A stretch of DNA of 64,000 nt from Heloderma charlesbogerti (lineage: Eukaryota; Chordata; Lepidosauria; Squamata; Helodermatidae), in contig JANEZZ010001956.1 of the NCBI GenBank assembly GCA_026122225.1, forward strand, positions 1,614,501 through 1,678,500, written 5' to 3'. This document shows positions 21,881 to 33,947 of the stretch, piece by piece. The notes beneath the pieces are model-generated. The model did not search any database and was not told where the DNA came from. It worked only from the letters and a program-made list of their open reading frames with translations. The position numbers and the translations under genes were made by a program. Within the stretch, counting starts at the first letter, position 1; the number at the start of each line of letters is the position of its first letter.

Positions 21881-22139
21881 TGGTAAGAGTTGGAGCCCAA
21901 GAGCTCTCGAGGCCACCAGGCTGCAGGAAGGCCGCTCAGATAGATTCCACCCCCACCCCCCATCCCTGACAGTTATTTCAGGCAACACCTCTTGATTGTG
22001 AAACGTCGATGTGGCAATTAGATTACAGCAAGTCAAATGCAAGAGAAGTGCTCAGCGAGCATAGCCAGACAGGCTGGGTGTCTACCACATGTCATAGTGG
22101 GGTTTTTTTTTAAGGATTAGATCAAAATATTGAAAACTA

Positions 22140-22500
22140 GAGGCGTGCGCTCCTTTTGGAATGAATGGGAAAATGGGACGAGATGGAGCCTGTGTGGTTA
22201 GGCAGAGTGTGGTGGCTGCCTGAAGTGGTGCATGCTGGGTATGGGGCTGTGTGTGGCAGCTCCCCCCTCCACATTGGTTCTGACCCTTGTGGCCGTTTCC
22301 GTCCTCCGCTGCACCTGTGGTGGCGAAGCTGGGTTGCTGCTGGCCTGAGTTGCTGTGCTGAGCAGGCAGAGAGGCGGCCAGGTGAGGCCGTGCACTCCGG
22401 CAGATGTTGTGCATGCGCATGCATGGTGTGGTGAAACATTTTGGAAGTGCACAAGAGTTCCCACGGCCATGCCCCCATGTCGAGTCCCAAAATGCTGGCA
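22140..22500. repeat. Imperfect GC-rich repeat, unassigned
   Basis: Contains GGCATGCCCCCATGTCGAGT-like and GTGGTGCATGCTGGGTATGG blocks. A related but inverted segment (CATGCATTTTGGGACGCTAC) lies at 23950. Several chance frames on both strands. Probably an old DNA transposon. Confidence 0.35.
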
Positions 22501-22524
22501 GCTGCATTGACCCATGTCAACTAA

Positions 22525-22641
22525 GGGCGCAGTCCTACTCATGTTTCGACAGAAAAATGTCCTACAAGTCCTACATGCTGGCCGGGGGATGCTGGGAGCT
22601 GTAGGAATTCTTTCTGTCTAACCATGCATAGGATTGTGCCC
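22525..22641. mobile_element. Family P foldback MITE
   Basis: GGGCGCAGTCCTACTCATGT and CTAACCATGCATAGGATTGT arms around GGCCGGGGGATGCTGGGAGC. Flanked by CTAA on the left and CTTA on the right. Confidence 0.8.
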
Positions 22642-22995
22642 TTATTGTCTTAGTCAAAGGCCATAAGAATCTGCTCACCTGGCAGACACTGTTGACACCA
22701 CCGTGGAATGTCACCATTTGTTTGGGCAGCAAGCAGGCGACAGGCAGAGTGGTGGTGAGGCACTGCAGGAAAGCATTCAACCCTGGTGCCGTGTGGCTTG
22801 CCCTGTAGACTGCAAGCTAGGCTGTTGCCCTCAGGTGCAGTGAAGGACGGTATCCTGTCTAGGGTGGCCTCTTATGAAGTGCTAAAAAAGAGGAAATGTA
22901 TCACCAAAAAGAAAAGAGGACACTGATTTGCATAACATTTGCAAAGGCTGATTTATATGTCTAGATTCAAATTAGGACATCACAGCTGCAATTGA

Positions 22996-23870
22996 GGGCT
23001 TTTCTACATGAAGCTTTTAACCCATACCTTTACTTAGGCTTCTGCTTCTGGATTCTTTGTGGGATTAAGATCAGCTCCTTTACATGTGTTTTTCCCCAGG
23101 GTTTTTCTTTCTTTGCCCTTCTATATGTTCCATTACACAACCACTAGATGGTGCTGTGGTATAGTGGAATTGTGTGGCGTAGAGTGGTAGGTGTACAGTA
23201 TTGCAACCGAAACTCTCCCCACGACCTGAGTTCGATCCCAGCGGAAGCTGGGTCCCAGGTAGCCGGCTCAGGTTGACTCAGCCTTCCATCCTTCCGAGGT
23301 CAGTAAAATGAGCACCCAGCTTGCTGGGGGAAAGGTAGTCACGACTGGGGAAGGCAATGGCAAACCACCCCGCTACAGTCTGCCAAGAAAACGCCAGCGC
23401 AAGTGGTGTCCCTCTAGGAGTCAGCAATGACTTGGTACTTGCACAGGAGGAACCTTTCCTTTTCTTTCTTTGCCCTACTATATGTTCCATTACACAACCA
23501 CTAGATGGTGCTGTGGTACAGTGGAATTGTGCACATATCCTAGGTTTCATGCTGCCATTCAGAAATATTTATTTATTTTAATTAGTTTATTTTCCCAGGG
23601 TTTTTCTCTGTGTTTCTATAAGTTCACTATGCAACCACTAGGTGGTGCTGTGGTATAGCAGAATTGTGTGATCACATAGATTTCTGTGCCATTATAGAGG
23701 CCATTCAGAAAAAATACCATACCTTCCCTGTTAAAAAAAAAAGGAAAATAAAATGCAATAATGGTAACAAAGCACGGGAGAAGCCCTGGAGGAGGATGAC
23801 GTCGTGTAAACTACCGTGAGCGAGGAATCACGAGCACACAATAAAGGCCTCGTGTAGAAAGGTTCTTAAA
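22996..23870 (+). mobile_element. Family H MITE with internal duplication and SINE
   Basis: Starts GAGGGCTTTTCTACATGAAG and ends GGCCTCGTGTAGAAAGGTTC. The CACTAGATGGTGCTGTGG block, single in other copies, is present three times (about 23143, 23501, 23636). The first two flank a SINE as about 71-bp direct repeats. Confidence 0.75.
23175..23462 (+). mobile_element. tRNA-derived SINE (Sauria-type)
   Basis: B-box-like GAGTTCGATCCCAGC, then GGCTCAGGTTGACTCAGCCT, AAATGAGCACCCAGCTTGCT, GGCAAACCACCCCGCT, and the tail GTCAGCAATGACTTGGTACT. Its body resembles SINEs mobilised by BovB. The Sauria name is from memory of the family and needs a library check. Confidence 0.75.
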
Positions 23871-24284
23871 TAGACATCTCACCTGTAGGACTTTTTTCTG
23901 TCTAAACATGCCCAGGATTGTGCCCTTAGTCGACATGGCTCAACACTGCTGCATGCATTTTGGGACGCTACTTGGGGGTGTGGCTGCGGGGTCTGTCATG
24001 ATGAGTGAGTTCACGGCCTAGGCTGGCTGGCTGCCTCTTGGCCAGGGACCTATGCCAGTGGAGCTGTCTGTGACATCCCCTCCTAGCATGGAAGATTGTG
24101 ACCAGGTGACCTGTGTGCCTGCGCAGTCTGCTGTTCAGGTGCTAACTGAGGCAAAACCCCTCTTAGGCCTTTAAAAAATCTTTAGACTGGATTAGAGCTC
24201 ACAGCTCTTCAAACAGAGGATGCCTTCAAACAGAGGGTGATCCTCTGGAAAAGGGAACACATGGCCACCCTACGCCAGTCTGGT

Positions 24285-24490
24285 GCAGTGGCTAGAATGT
24301 TGCACTGGGACTTAGGGGTTCTGGGTTCTAGTCCCCACTTTGCCATGGAGGTCACTGTGTGACTTTGAGCCAGTCACTGACCCTCAGCTTAATCTACCTC
24401 ACAGGGCTGCTGTGAGGATAAAAGGGAGGAGGAAGGCCATGTGAGCTGCCTTTGCAAGAGGTAAAGGGCGGGATGTAAGTGTAAAAACGA
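24285..24490 (+). mobile_element. tRNA-derived SINE
   Basis: CTGGTGCAGTGGCTAGAATG, GGTTCTAGTCCCCACTTTGC, CTACCTCACAGGGCTGCTGT and an AAAGGGCGGGATGTAAGTGT end. It follows the family A element within 10 bp. Confidence 0.85.
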
Positions 24491-24494
24491 CCTT

Positions 24495-26007
24495 ATCATT
24501 GGTGTTGAAGTAACAGTCAACTGCCATTCCAGTTGGCTTCTGCAGGTCTAATGGTGGACGCCATTTTGGGCTTTACCTTAAGCAGCAAAATTACTTGGGC
24601 TGGCCTTGATCACGAAGTGAATGAGGAGAAGTGCCGAGAGATTCCAGGGATTGGCAGTGGACTCCCTACTGGGGCGTGGACCTCAGCACATCCTGATAAT
24701 GCCAACCTTCGTCCTTCCTTCCTTCCTTTCTTCCTTCCTTCCTGAAACCTCCCCATATAGCACAAAGAGGGAATTTTTATTTTGGCCTCCCAGTATTAAG
24801 CCGTCCAACCTTAATCCTCAACTCCAGAGATAGTATCAGCTGTTAGGGCTCAAGGAGACCAAACCCCCTCTTTGCTTTTAACGGATGTCCCTTTCAGGCC
24901 ATTTAGAAAAAAAACACTTTTTTTCTTTTAATTTAGAAACTAATATATTTCCATGTACCTGGGGAGTCTAGTGAGTATGCGGAAGCCACTACATTATTTT
25001 TACGTGGCCCCATTTTTCCATCAAAATGATAGGCACAGGACCACGCAGGTTTGGTATTAGCAGGAACAATTTCTTTTATAGCTTTATGAAAGTGTAGCTC
25101 TTGATCTAAAGTTTGTAGGGACATTATTCACTGTTTCTAAGGAGGACAATGACTGGCACCCCAGAAACAGAATTGTATAGCATCTATTCAGATTCTACTG
25201 CAATTGGGAAAAAGTGTTCAGCTTAAAAAAAAACCTGTTTAGCCATTCAAGATGTGTTCTATGTTATTACATTCTGCGTTGGTTTATGGAACTTGGCAAA
25301 CATGCACTTCTATTTTATTTTGAAAAAAACATTCTCTAGATCTCATGATGGGTGAAAGAAGAAGTCTTCTGCCTTTGGGGTTATTTGAAAGCTCTCAAGT
25401 CATAATTAGTACATAGAGGACACATTTCAAATAAAAAGAACAACTTACAGAGGTTGGGGTTTGGGGTTTGGGTTTTTTGTTAAGGGTCAGCTGGATAGAT
25501 TTTGGTTTTTTTAAGTCCAAAGAATGTCATTTGGCTTGAGACCAAATGTGGAAAGTTCCATTAAAAATGAAAGAAGGAAAAAGAATTTGTTCATGGAAGC
25601 CATTGCCAAAAATTAAAAATATCCATGACCCAGAAGTGGTCACACACTCTGATTTGTAAGCAAGATTGAGAGCTGATAGCAAGCCCAAAGCACTGGAGAT
25701 GTCTGTCCAGAAATGGATTGTGCAAAAAAGTACCCTTCACCCAAGGTGAAGAGTACTACAATTGAATCCTAGAATTTGTTGGCATTCCAGCTTGCCTGGC
25801 TGGTGGTTACTCCAACCATTCTAATTTCTTATGTGGTGAATATGCAACTGAAACAAAATTTCTCCCCCAATTTTTCCTTTGGGAACTCTTAACGTTGGCT
25901 TTATTCTTTAGATTCTTTTTAAAAAACTCAGCTTATTTGCTATCCTATTATATTTGATAGCTGACATAGCATTTTATATTTGACAGGATCTGATGGTTGG
26001 CAGGCAT
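24495..26007. other. Unassigned intergenic sequence
   Basis: A (TTCC)n run lies at about 24713-24743. From 24840 to 25980 the sequence is AT-rich and non-repetitive, with no credible coding frame. Nothing recognised. Confidence 0.5.
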
Positions 26008-26338
26008 TAGGGCGGCCACTTACCTGTTGCCAAAAAAGCAGAACTGCATCACCTAAAAAAGAAGACACCGATTTGCATAGAAATGGCATATACCAACTTA
26101 TTGGTATAGATGCGTATTTGGAAATAACGACTCAAAGTGAAAGAGAAATACAATCCATCTCACCACAGTGGGAAAGACTGTGACCAGGTGGCCTGTATGC
26201 CTGCTCAGTCTATTCACTGTTGAGGGGCCCCTTTTGCTCCCTCCTTCTTATGGTCCTTTATCTTTAAGCTGGACTTGGACTTGACAGGCCTTCAAACAGA
26301 GGATGCCATCAAACAGAGAACTATCCTGTGTAAAGTGG
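26008..26338 (+). mobile_element. Family A MITE
   Basis: TAGGGCGGCCACTTACCTGT start, GGAAAGACTGTGACCAGGTG middle, CTTCAAACAGAGGATGCC near the end. The last terminus is decayed. Confidence 0.75.
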
Positions 26339-26359
26339 TAATATTTAGTCTTTCTGTCT

Positions 26360-26815
26360 TAAGAACATAAGAAGAGCCCTGCTGAATCAGACCAAGAGTC
26401 CGTTTAGTCCAGCGTTCTGTTCACATAGTGGCCAACCAGCCGTTGACCAGGAACCCACAAGCAGAGCATGAGCGCAACAGCACCCTCCCGCCCATGTTCC
26501 CTGGCAACTGCTGTACATAGGCATACTGCTTCTAAGACTGGAGGTAGCATAGAGCCATCAGGACTAGTAGCCATTGATACCCTTCTCCTCCAATCCCCTT
26601 TTAAAGTCATCCAAATTGGTGACCATCACTACATCTTGTGGAAATGAATTCCATAGTTTGACTATGTGCTGTGTGAAGAAGTCCTTCCTTTTAACTGTCC
26701 TGAATCTCCCCCCAGTCAGCTTCATGGGATGACCCCTTTGGGTTCTAGTATTATGAGAGAGGGAGAAAAAAGTCTCCCTATCCATATCCTTCACACCATG
26801 CATAATCTTATATTA
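26360..26815 (-). mobile_element. CR1-superfamily LINE 3' end
   Basis: Starts (reverse) AAGAACATAAGAAGAGCCCT. The region 26564-26803 read on the minus strand retains the C-terminal tail of a CR1-type reverse transcriptase: RFRTVKRKDFFTQHIVKLWN then SFPQDVVMVTNLDDFKRGLE. The W-N-S-(L/F)-P and F-K-x-x-L-(D/E) signatures are the usual end of that ORF. This anchors the other copies of the same 3'UTR. Confidence 0.88.
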
Positions 26816-27039
26816 AACTGTATTATTTATTATAAATTGGATCCAGATTTAGGTGCATGAAATGGTGCTGGTGGAAGCAAATGTTCCCGCCCTCTTCTCC
26901 CCACAGAAAACCCCTCCAGGCTCCTGAAAATGCTACACAGAGGGTCAGGGGTCTATACTGAATGGAGTAAGGTGCAGTGAGGGGAGGAGAGGGATCCCCT
27001 CAAATCAGGCAGAGGCGTATTTCATGAGCAGAGCCCTTC

Positions 27040-27262
27040 CATCAATGGAAAGCAGATCTTGGACCTGTGGTTTTCTTGCCCTTCCTCCTCTAGGGAACTT
27101 AGAGTGGGGTACATGGTTCCCCCTTCTTTTCGTGCCACAGGCTGAAAGATGGCATAGCAACTGGCCCAGTGAACTTCATGGTTGAGTGGGGAATCTCACA
27201 CTGGATCTCCCTAGTCCTAGTCTGACTCTGACCACAACACCACACTGTCTCTCAGTGATACT
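27040..27262 (-). mobile_element. Decayed tRNA-derived SINE
   Basis: GGAATCTCACACTGGATCTC, TCTGACTCTGACCACAACAC and CACACTGTCTCTC are the reverse of the SINE head. The body is only weakly recognisable. Confidence 0.5.
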
Positions 27263-27799
27263 TAGGATTTGGCAGCTGACTGTTTATGAGCTTGAAGGTG
27301 TGAAAAAAATCTGGGCACTATCACAGACAAGATAACAAATGGTCAGCTATTTGATTTATTATATATACTTATGTGGGGAGCAAGGGTGCCTTTTGGCTTT
27401 TCTACTTGAAGTAGCCAAATATCTTAATTTGCTCTGGGCAGGTTTGTGCCTCACTTGCTGTGTACGTGTGGAATGTGTGTGCAGAAGAAAGTAAACAGCA
27501 AAAAGTAAATTAACTAATACATTCAATCTGAACAACTTTGATAACTGAGCTTTTAAAACTAGAAGGTGAGAATAATCTCCTACAACAGTCCCCAGTTGTA
27601 GGTCACTCTTGGATTAACATCAAAGTACTTCCACCATTTTTTTAAAGCTTGCAACATTTTCTGCAAAGTCTATCCAAACTTGTACATTATTAGTTACATA
27701 ACTCACTGTTGTTCCAATTTGCTAATGTGTTTCCTAAAACTTGAGTAACAGCAGAAATCGTTGTGTCACATGCCGTACAAGGCTGCTTCTAGAATACTG
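27263..27799. other. Unassigned intergenic sequence
   Basis: AT-rich, non-repetitive, no coding frame of interest. Confidence 0.5.
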
Positions 27800-28100
27800 A
27801 ACAATGTCAGCACTTTACAGAGGACAGTCCTCTATCTGAAAGTATCCTTCATTTGATGTCCAAGAGCTTTTCTACACAAGGCTGTTAATCCCCTGTATCT
27901 ACTCTCAGTTTCCTTGCAGAATTGTGGTCCAAGTGCTATACAAAGAGCATTTCCTTTCCTGCTTTTCTGCTATATAACCTCTAGATGGCACTGTATATAG
28001 CGGAGTAGTACAAACACACAAGAGAAAAAGGAGTTTCTTTTGTTTCACAATTAATTACTGCATTTCCCCTGCTCTAAAACAACTCACTGAAAGTTTGTGG
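27800..28100. mobile_element. Family A fragment interrupted by a family H element
   Basis: 27810-27865 (TTTACAGAGGACAGTCCTCT) is the end of a reversed A element. From 27867 an H element starts GAGCTTTTCTACACAAGGCT and runs to about 28100 without its right end. Confidence 0.65.
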
Positions 28101-29094
28101 GGAGGTAACCTTTATAGTGCTGGTAGCTCCAGGCTATGGCCATATCTTCTCCCCCCGTTGCCCCCCATACAAGGCCCCAGAAGTTCACTTGACTTCCAGG
28201 GGACTGTGGTTGAAAACACATTGTTACTGCCATAAAAATATAATGGCTGTCATATTTTTTTTCACTACAAAGCCCAGAAATTGATTCAACGTCCAGTTCA
28301 TTGTTGAAAACAAAGATGGTGGCTGGTTTATTTGTTTGTTTGTTTTAGAGAGGGCCTGGGGAGGTGTGAGCAGTGAGCCCTGTGGGGGCTCCAGGACTCT
28401 GGAGCTGATGCCAACCTGACATTACTGCACATGGAAGGGACTGAGACAAGCTCTTCCACATTAAAACCAGACGCTTTTTCATAGGCCTGGTCTGCATATT
28501 GAATGACTGGGAAATCCTCTTTTTGAACCAGATTGCACAGCATACATTTAATCACATTTTCTCTCCCTCTGCCATGTGGGTATAGGAGAGTTTTTAGAGA
28601 TCAGTGTGGAATCAGATCATGTTTCTTTTGTGTGTGCTTCATAACAGTGTATATGCATTTGTAACCCAATACACTATCTAAGCCCTTTGCCCCAGGAGTC
28701 CCTTGAAGTGTGGAACAAAATGAACTGCCTCAACCCTAGAAATTTTCTCTTTGGGGGTAGATTATTAGGCAGCAGAGATATGTGCTCTGTGGCTTTTTGG
28801 CGGTCTATTGCAAGCACGCTGCATTAGTTGCATCACCCCCTGGGATTTAGAAAGGCATAACCAAAACTGTCATTTTGCTTTTGCTGACGAAATAAGACTG
28901 CTGTTGTACAACCTTGGTCTGGCATAAGAAAAGAGGAAAGCAGGGTGTGCATATCGACAACTGTTCCCAAGTTTTCTGGGTTAGCCCTAATTTTCTGCAA
29001 CCGAGCCCATATAGGTTACTGTCCTCATTTTTGCCTTTTCAAATGATGTTGGTGGTGCTATTCTTTTTAAAGGTTTGTTAGTGTGTGTTGCTAG
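28101..29094. other. Unassigned intergenic sequence
   Basis: No gene or clear repeat. The (GTTT)n-like run at about 28328-28346 is a short low-complexity patch. Confidence 0.45.
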
Positions 29095-29916
29095 AGTCAG
29101 GCCTGATGCCAGTACCTGGCATCATAGGGCAACTGCCAAGGGCCCATTGTCCTAGCAGGGCCCACTGGTGGTGACAGCCTACCATTTCATGCCTGCCGAA
29201 GATGGAGGCTCCATGCTTGGCTGCTGGATCAGGAAGCCTCCATTTGAATTTCACAGAATGCCCTGGAGCAGCATTACATCAGGTACTCCAGGGCACTGTG
29301 GGGAATTAAAATGCCAGCTCCCAGCCACCCTGCTATTGCCACAGTTAAACAATCCTGAGGGTGAGGACCACCAAATGTAAGGGGGCATTTTGCCAAGGGC
29401 CTCTCTCAGACCTTGTTGTGGCTGCTGTTCAGGCCCCAACTCTTTCTGCAGCTGGCTAAATGTCTAAGGAGGAAGGACTGAATTCATCTTGTCTCTACCA
29501 CATGTGCATGAACATTAAGCCACCGAACTGCACATGGCCTATCATTTCATGCATGCCAATGATGGATGCTCCATTTGGAACGGCGGCTAACAACAGATTT
29601 TTGGAGAACTCTGCTTTTCAGCATATCTTTAGGTTAAAGAACAAACACTTCCTTGGCTCTTAAAACTGAGCAGGACAGGCTATTGCTGAGTAAATGAACA
29701 ATGCGCAGCAGAAAGAGCAGAGCCTGTAAATCTATAATGGGGAGTAGCGCTTGGGCAGTAATCGGTAGCATGAGGACATGAATGCTGTAAGGATGTCCCT
29801 GTTTTTGTCTGTGATGGAGGGCGTGGTGTATTTGTAGCCTGACCACATGAGGGAAGAGTGTGCAATGAGGGCTGGGTCCTGGCTCCCATAGCTTTCAAAG
29901 GCTGTTTAGGGGGAGG
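29095..29916. other. Old repeat-like sequence, unassigned
   Basis: 29095-29460 resembles the segment at 60030-60210 (GGGGAATTAAAATGCCAGC and its counterpart) and shares GCCAAGGGCC wording with family D, so it is probably an old DNA transposon. 29470-29916 is unassigned. No gene. Confidence 0.35.
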
Positions 29917-30098
29917 CAGTAGAGGCTGGTGGCTGCAATGCGAGTGGCGTGGTGGATCCGCGCCTTTCAGTCAGAACCAGTCCCAACTCTAAAGGAGCTA
30001 TCCAAGGTGCCTACCCTGGAGAGCTCCTTTAGAGTTCAGGCTGGCTCTGGCTGAAACCTGGAGCAGATTCACTGCCCCACTGACATCGGAGCCACCGG
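29917..30098. mobile_element. Family G foldback element
   Basis: Arms AACTCTAAAGGAGCTATCCA and GGAGAGCTCCTTTAGAGTTC around GGTGCCTACCC. The outer right arm ends CATCGGAGCCACCGGGA. A sibling copy is at 39024. Confidence 0.7.
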
Positions 30099-30099
30099 G

Positions 30100-30345
30100 A
30101 GGAGGCATTTTAAGGCTGAAACGGACATTATTTTAAATCTGTGTCTAGCAGCTATGTCTCTTCCCCACCCTGATTTTTACTCTTGAGTAGGTGCAGGACT
30201 CCCAATCCAGATCAGGAAAACTATAAGGAGGCCTTTAAAATCTGGATTGGGTCCCCTGCGCCTACTCTAGAGTAAAAAAAAAAAAAGGCAGAGCTGCTAG
30301 ACACAGATTTAAAATAATGTTTGTTTTGCCCTGGGTAGGTGCAGC
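30100..30345. mobile_element. Foldback element with a perfect 28-bp arm
   Basis: Arms 30126-30153 and 30292-30319 are perfect 28/28 complements (ATTTTAAATCTGTGTCTAGC at the core of the left one). A second inner pair is TGCAGGACTCCCAATCCAGA with TCTGGATTGGGTCCCCTGC. The arms are less decayed than most repeats here. Confidence 0.8.
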
Positions 30346-30444
30346 TTGTCATGTCAGAGTGCTGCAGGGGGAGAAAAATTGTACACATTGAAATTCTCTC
30401 TTCCATCTGCTGGTGACAGATCTGGTGAACTGCAGGTGTTTTGT

Positions 30445-30687
30445 TTTATTGATTCATTACATTTCTATCCCACACTTCTTCCAAGGAAGTCAGGAGTGTG
30501 CGCCTGGCTTATTTCCCACCCAGCCCCCTGTGGCTGCCATTCATCCTCACAAGAACCCTGTGAGGCAGCCTAGGATGATTGACCCAGGGCCACCCAGTAA
30601 GCTTTATGGCTGAGTAGGGATTTGAAGCCAGGGCTCCCAAGTACTAGTCTGGCACTCAAATCACTGCCACACTGGCTCTCTGATCGG
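30445..30687 (-). mobile_element. tRNA-derived SINE
   Basis: Reverse copy: CATTTCTATCCCACACTTCT, CATCCTCACAAGAACCCTGT, then GATTTGAAGCCAGGGCTCCC (B-box region) and CAAATCACTGCCACACTGGC. Confidence 0.7.
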
Positions 30688-30703
30688 CTTTGGGTACTCT
30701 AGG

Positions 30704-31430
30704 TAGGGATGTGCGAATCAGCAAAATGCTGAAGTTCTTCACATTCCATCTCGAAGCTCATTTTGTCTCTAGTCCATATCAGATTGCAAGCTTTGTGGTT
30801 TTTTTTCACATGAAAATCTCTGTATTTTCGTGCGTATTTTTCCTAATTTATTATTGGTATTAATAATAATAATAATAATTCATTTCTATACCACCCAATA
30901 GCCAAAGCTCTCTGGGCAGTTCACAGCAATTCACAAAAACTACAAACAACAGATACAAAATAAGAAAACATAGTGCACATTAAAAACAACAACAATTTAA
31001 CAGCGAAATACAATTTCAGTAAGATACTAGAACTGTAAAGACAGGTCTATTAAAATGTACACATCTACTGTGTGCATCTTTGAAATGTATGCATTCTTCC
31101 CCCATTGATGAAAACTTTTTGGTGCATACTTTTCAAAGAATACATTTTCTCATGTGCATTTTTCAAATGCATGCATACTATTGGACGCATTTTTTTCGTC
31201 CATGAGCCACATTGCAAGCTTGGAAATGTACAGACTTCGCCTGCAGATTGTGCCTGAGTCTGTGTTCATTCCAGGAAGAGCAAACTGGGTAAATCCTGAT
31301 CAAAAACAAACTGAAATGAATTTATCCCAAACTCCATTTATAGGCCTGTATTCACAAAGGCACATGTTGCACAACCCCCCCCCCCCGTCTTCAAAAAGCA
31401 GGGGTAGATAAAATGCACAAATCAGGTATA
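30704..31430 (+). mobile_element. hAT-like element with an L2 tail inside
   Basis: The TAGGGATGTGCGAATCAGC start resembles the right terminus of the hAT at 42380. An L2-like 3' fragment on the minus strand (about 30845-31010, CCACCCAATAGCCAAAGCTC) splits it. A far terminus is not clear, so the end is approximate. Confidence 0.5.
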
Positions 31431-31445
31431 GATCATTTGTTGCCT

Positions 31446-31580
31446 TACAAAACCCTTCCCCAACCTGCTGCCCTCCAGATGTGTTGGACTGCAACTCCCA
31501 TCCTTCCCAGCCAGCTGAGGATGATTGGAATTGCAGTCCAACACACCTCCAGGACAACAGATTGGAGAAGGCTGCCTTAT
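31446..31580. mobile_element. Family B foldback MITE
   Basis: CCCCAACCTGCTGCCCTCCA, TGCAACTCCCATCCTTCCCA, GGATGATTGGAATTGCAGTC and GATTGGAGAAGGC: a near-complete palindrome. Confidence 0.8.
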
Positions 31581-33947
31581 GTACACAGGGCATCGAGACA
31601 GGAACTCGATTCTCCTCTGTGTAAGGATGACCTTTGGGTGTTGTGACTGCGCGAACCATAGCATATTCTCCCTGCTCATGTATAGTCCTAATGTACATGC
31701 ATTGGCGAAATAGAAGGGTACACAACTCTGGACCGAGTTGCCAACCAACCCTAACATTAAGAGGTATATAGACCTCTTAGGTGCATGAATTTTGCACTCA
31801 AAAAACGACAACAAAATTCTGCACCATGTAAGCAGAATTCTGTGGCCTACAGAAATGGAGCGAATCATCATCTGTTTCCTTAGTCTGCACATTTTGTTTT
31901 GCTTTTACTAGCCGTGGAAAAGGGGGCAACGACCCTTCTCTGGCTTTGAAGATTTCACCAGACATTGCTACCCATGCATTTATCTTTGCATCCATAAGGG
32001 CTAGAATCTTGGTTGTGTTAAAGATATAGATATGAAAGCTGGGATTCTCAGGATAAAATTATATGCAATTCCAGCATGTGTAGTGGTATGTGTGTGTATT
32101 TTTGTGTGTGTGTGTTTGTGTTTTTATAAAATGCAGCTGTCGAGACTGCAATCTGCAGTGGAAGACCAGTACATAAGAGGGAGGCTCTTTAACTTTCTCC
32201 CCTCCAATGGTTTTCTGCTAAACAAAAAAAATGTCCCCAGCTGCTGCTTCCATTTGCAGGGTAAAGATCTGGGTATTCATATCTGGGAAAATCAGTTTGT
32301 ACGGTAGCACATTTTTAGCAGAAAACCTTTTTGCCCCCTGCAGTTCATGGAATTCCTGTGACTGTATTTTTAAAGAAATAAAAGCTCAGGAAAGGGAAAG
32401 AATTGCATGTGATTTTGCGTCTTGTGTAGGTTGGCCCTTAAGGTCCTGCCAATACCCTTTTTTTTTTTACACCCATGGGTAGAAATCATAGAGTTCAGTT
32501 CACACAGCCTTGGAGATACTCTCCTTTCCACATCTTGACTACGCAATTGCACCTTTTTTTCCACACTGTCATCTGAGGTCACATCATGCCCTGATAGGGA
32601 GGTAAATGACAACCCAATCTAGCAAAACCACATAGTTTTTTACTTGGTCCTCTTCTCGCATTCCGAGTCTGCAGACTGGCAATGTTTGTAACAGCAAATG
32701 GAAGATATCTAGGAAATTTATCTTCTCCCTAGCTACACAATGAATGGAGACTCCACCCTCTCCGATGCCAGGAGCAGCTTGCGGGGGGGGGGGGTTGTCA
32801 CCTGGAAAGGTGGGGAAGGGCTAAAGTCTCTCTCCTTACCCCCTGTGGTCCCGCCACTGCTTGGGTTAAGTCTCTAAAGAGCAACAGTCACCAGGTGCAG
32901 TTTTTCCACTCATAGTAGCACTGTGATGGGACATACTGTACCTGTGGAACTTCTGCCTTCCTAAGATCTCTTACAGCAGACTTTTTGGCCTTACAGAGGC
33001 TTGGTGTTTGTATAACAGGCAGAAAACTGAACAGGAGCAGCTCTCTCTCTCTCTCACTCTGCCTGCAGATTGGAGGCTGTCCCACGTGTTCTAGGCTTTG
33101 TCAGGTAATACTGTAAACTATGTTGCTGCTTTGTGATTTTCCCTCCATTTCCCCACTAGATCTGTGTTTGGTGGGAGGTGGGGTGGAAGAAACTTATTTT
33201 GGCCCTCAATCTCCCACCACACTTGTGTATCTATTTGACATTTTGTTTTATTTTCCATGTATATATCACCAAATATGGTAATTCTCAGCCGTCTTTGCTG
33301 AAATGTAAACATGCTAAGCGCATGGATCATGAAAACTGTACAGTTAAACCCCAAGAAAAATCTAGTCATTTAATTTTGCTACAGAGATGCAAGCTTGGCT
33401 GCATTGTGGAGGGCAAACCTTTCAGAATAAAAGCATCAGGCTTGCAAAATAAAAGCACGGATAAGGGACATCTCAGAAGCTCAACAGAGTGCTCCCACAC
33501 TCATGCGCAGCTGACCCTAGGAGGATGCTCAGCATTTCCCAAGAGTTTTCTGTCTGTCTTGAAAAGACAGAGCTCTCCGTCCCCCAAAAGGTCCTCTCAC
33601 ACTCTGTTCAAATGACTAAACGTCTTCAGGACTAGGAAGCTAGTGCCCCCAGGGGCTAACTCAGCACACCACATGCCACAACATCAGCCTCTCCCACTAT
33701 TCCCTTCAAATTAAGCCTTAATTTTACAGATCACCGAGAAAATACTTGCCCATGAAAGCTTTCCATGTGTGCTTGGTCCTGTTTTAAGGCACTTCTCATG
33801 TGTGCTGGCCTATAGGCGCATTTTTGACACTCCATCTATCGCGGGCCTGGATTGGTGCGCCTCTGCTACTGCTGATGTACCCCTGCATAGCCTAGGACAC
33901 ATGGTAAGGGCATTTTTTAAAAATGTGACCGGGTTTGCACAGAAAGC
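31581..33947. other. Unassigned intergenic sequence
   Basis: Non-repetitive for the most part. A (GT)n patch lies at 32100-32119 and a G10 tract at about 32786. A 145-codon plus-strand frame (33178-33615) has no recognisable domain. No gene called. Confidence 0.5.

Larger units (their letters stand above)
22860..24276 (+). mobile_element. Family A MITE split by nested insertions
   Basis: The left part TAGGGTGGCCTCTTATGAAG to about 22990 and the right part from GATTGTGACCAGGTGACC (24090) to ACATGGCCACCCTA (24276) together make one A element. Between them lie an H element (itself carrying a SINE), a half P element (about 23885-23930) and an unassigned segment. Confidence 0.7.
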
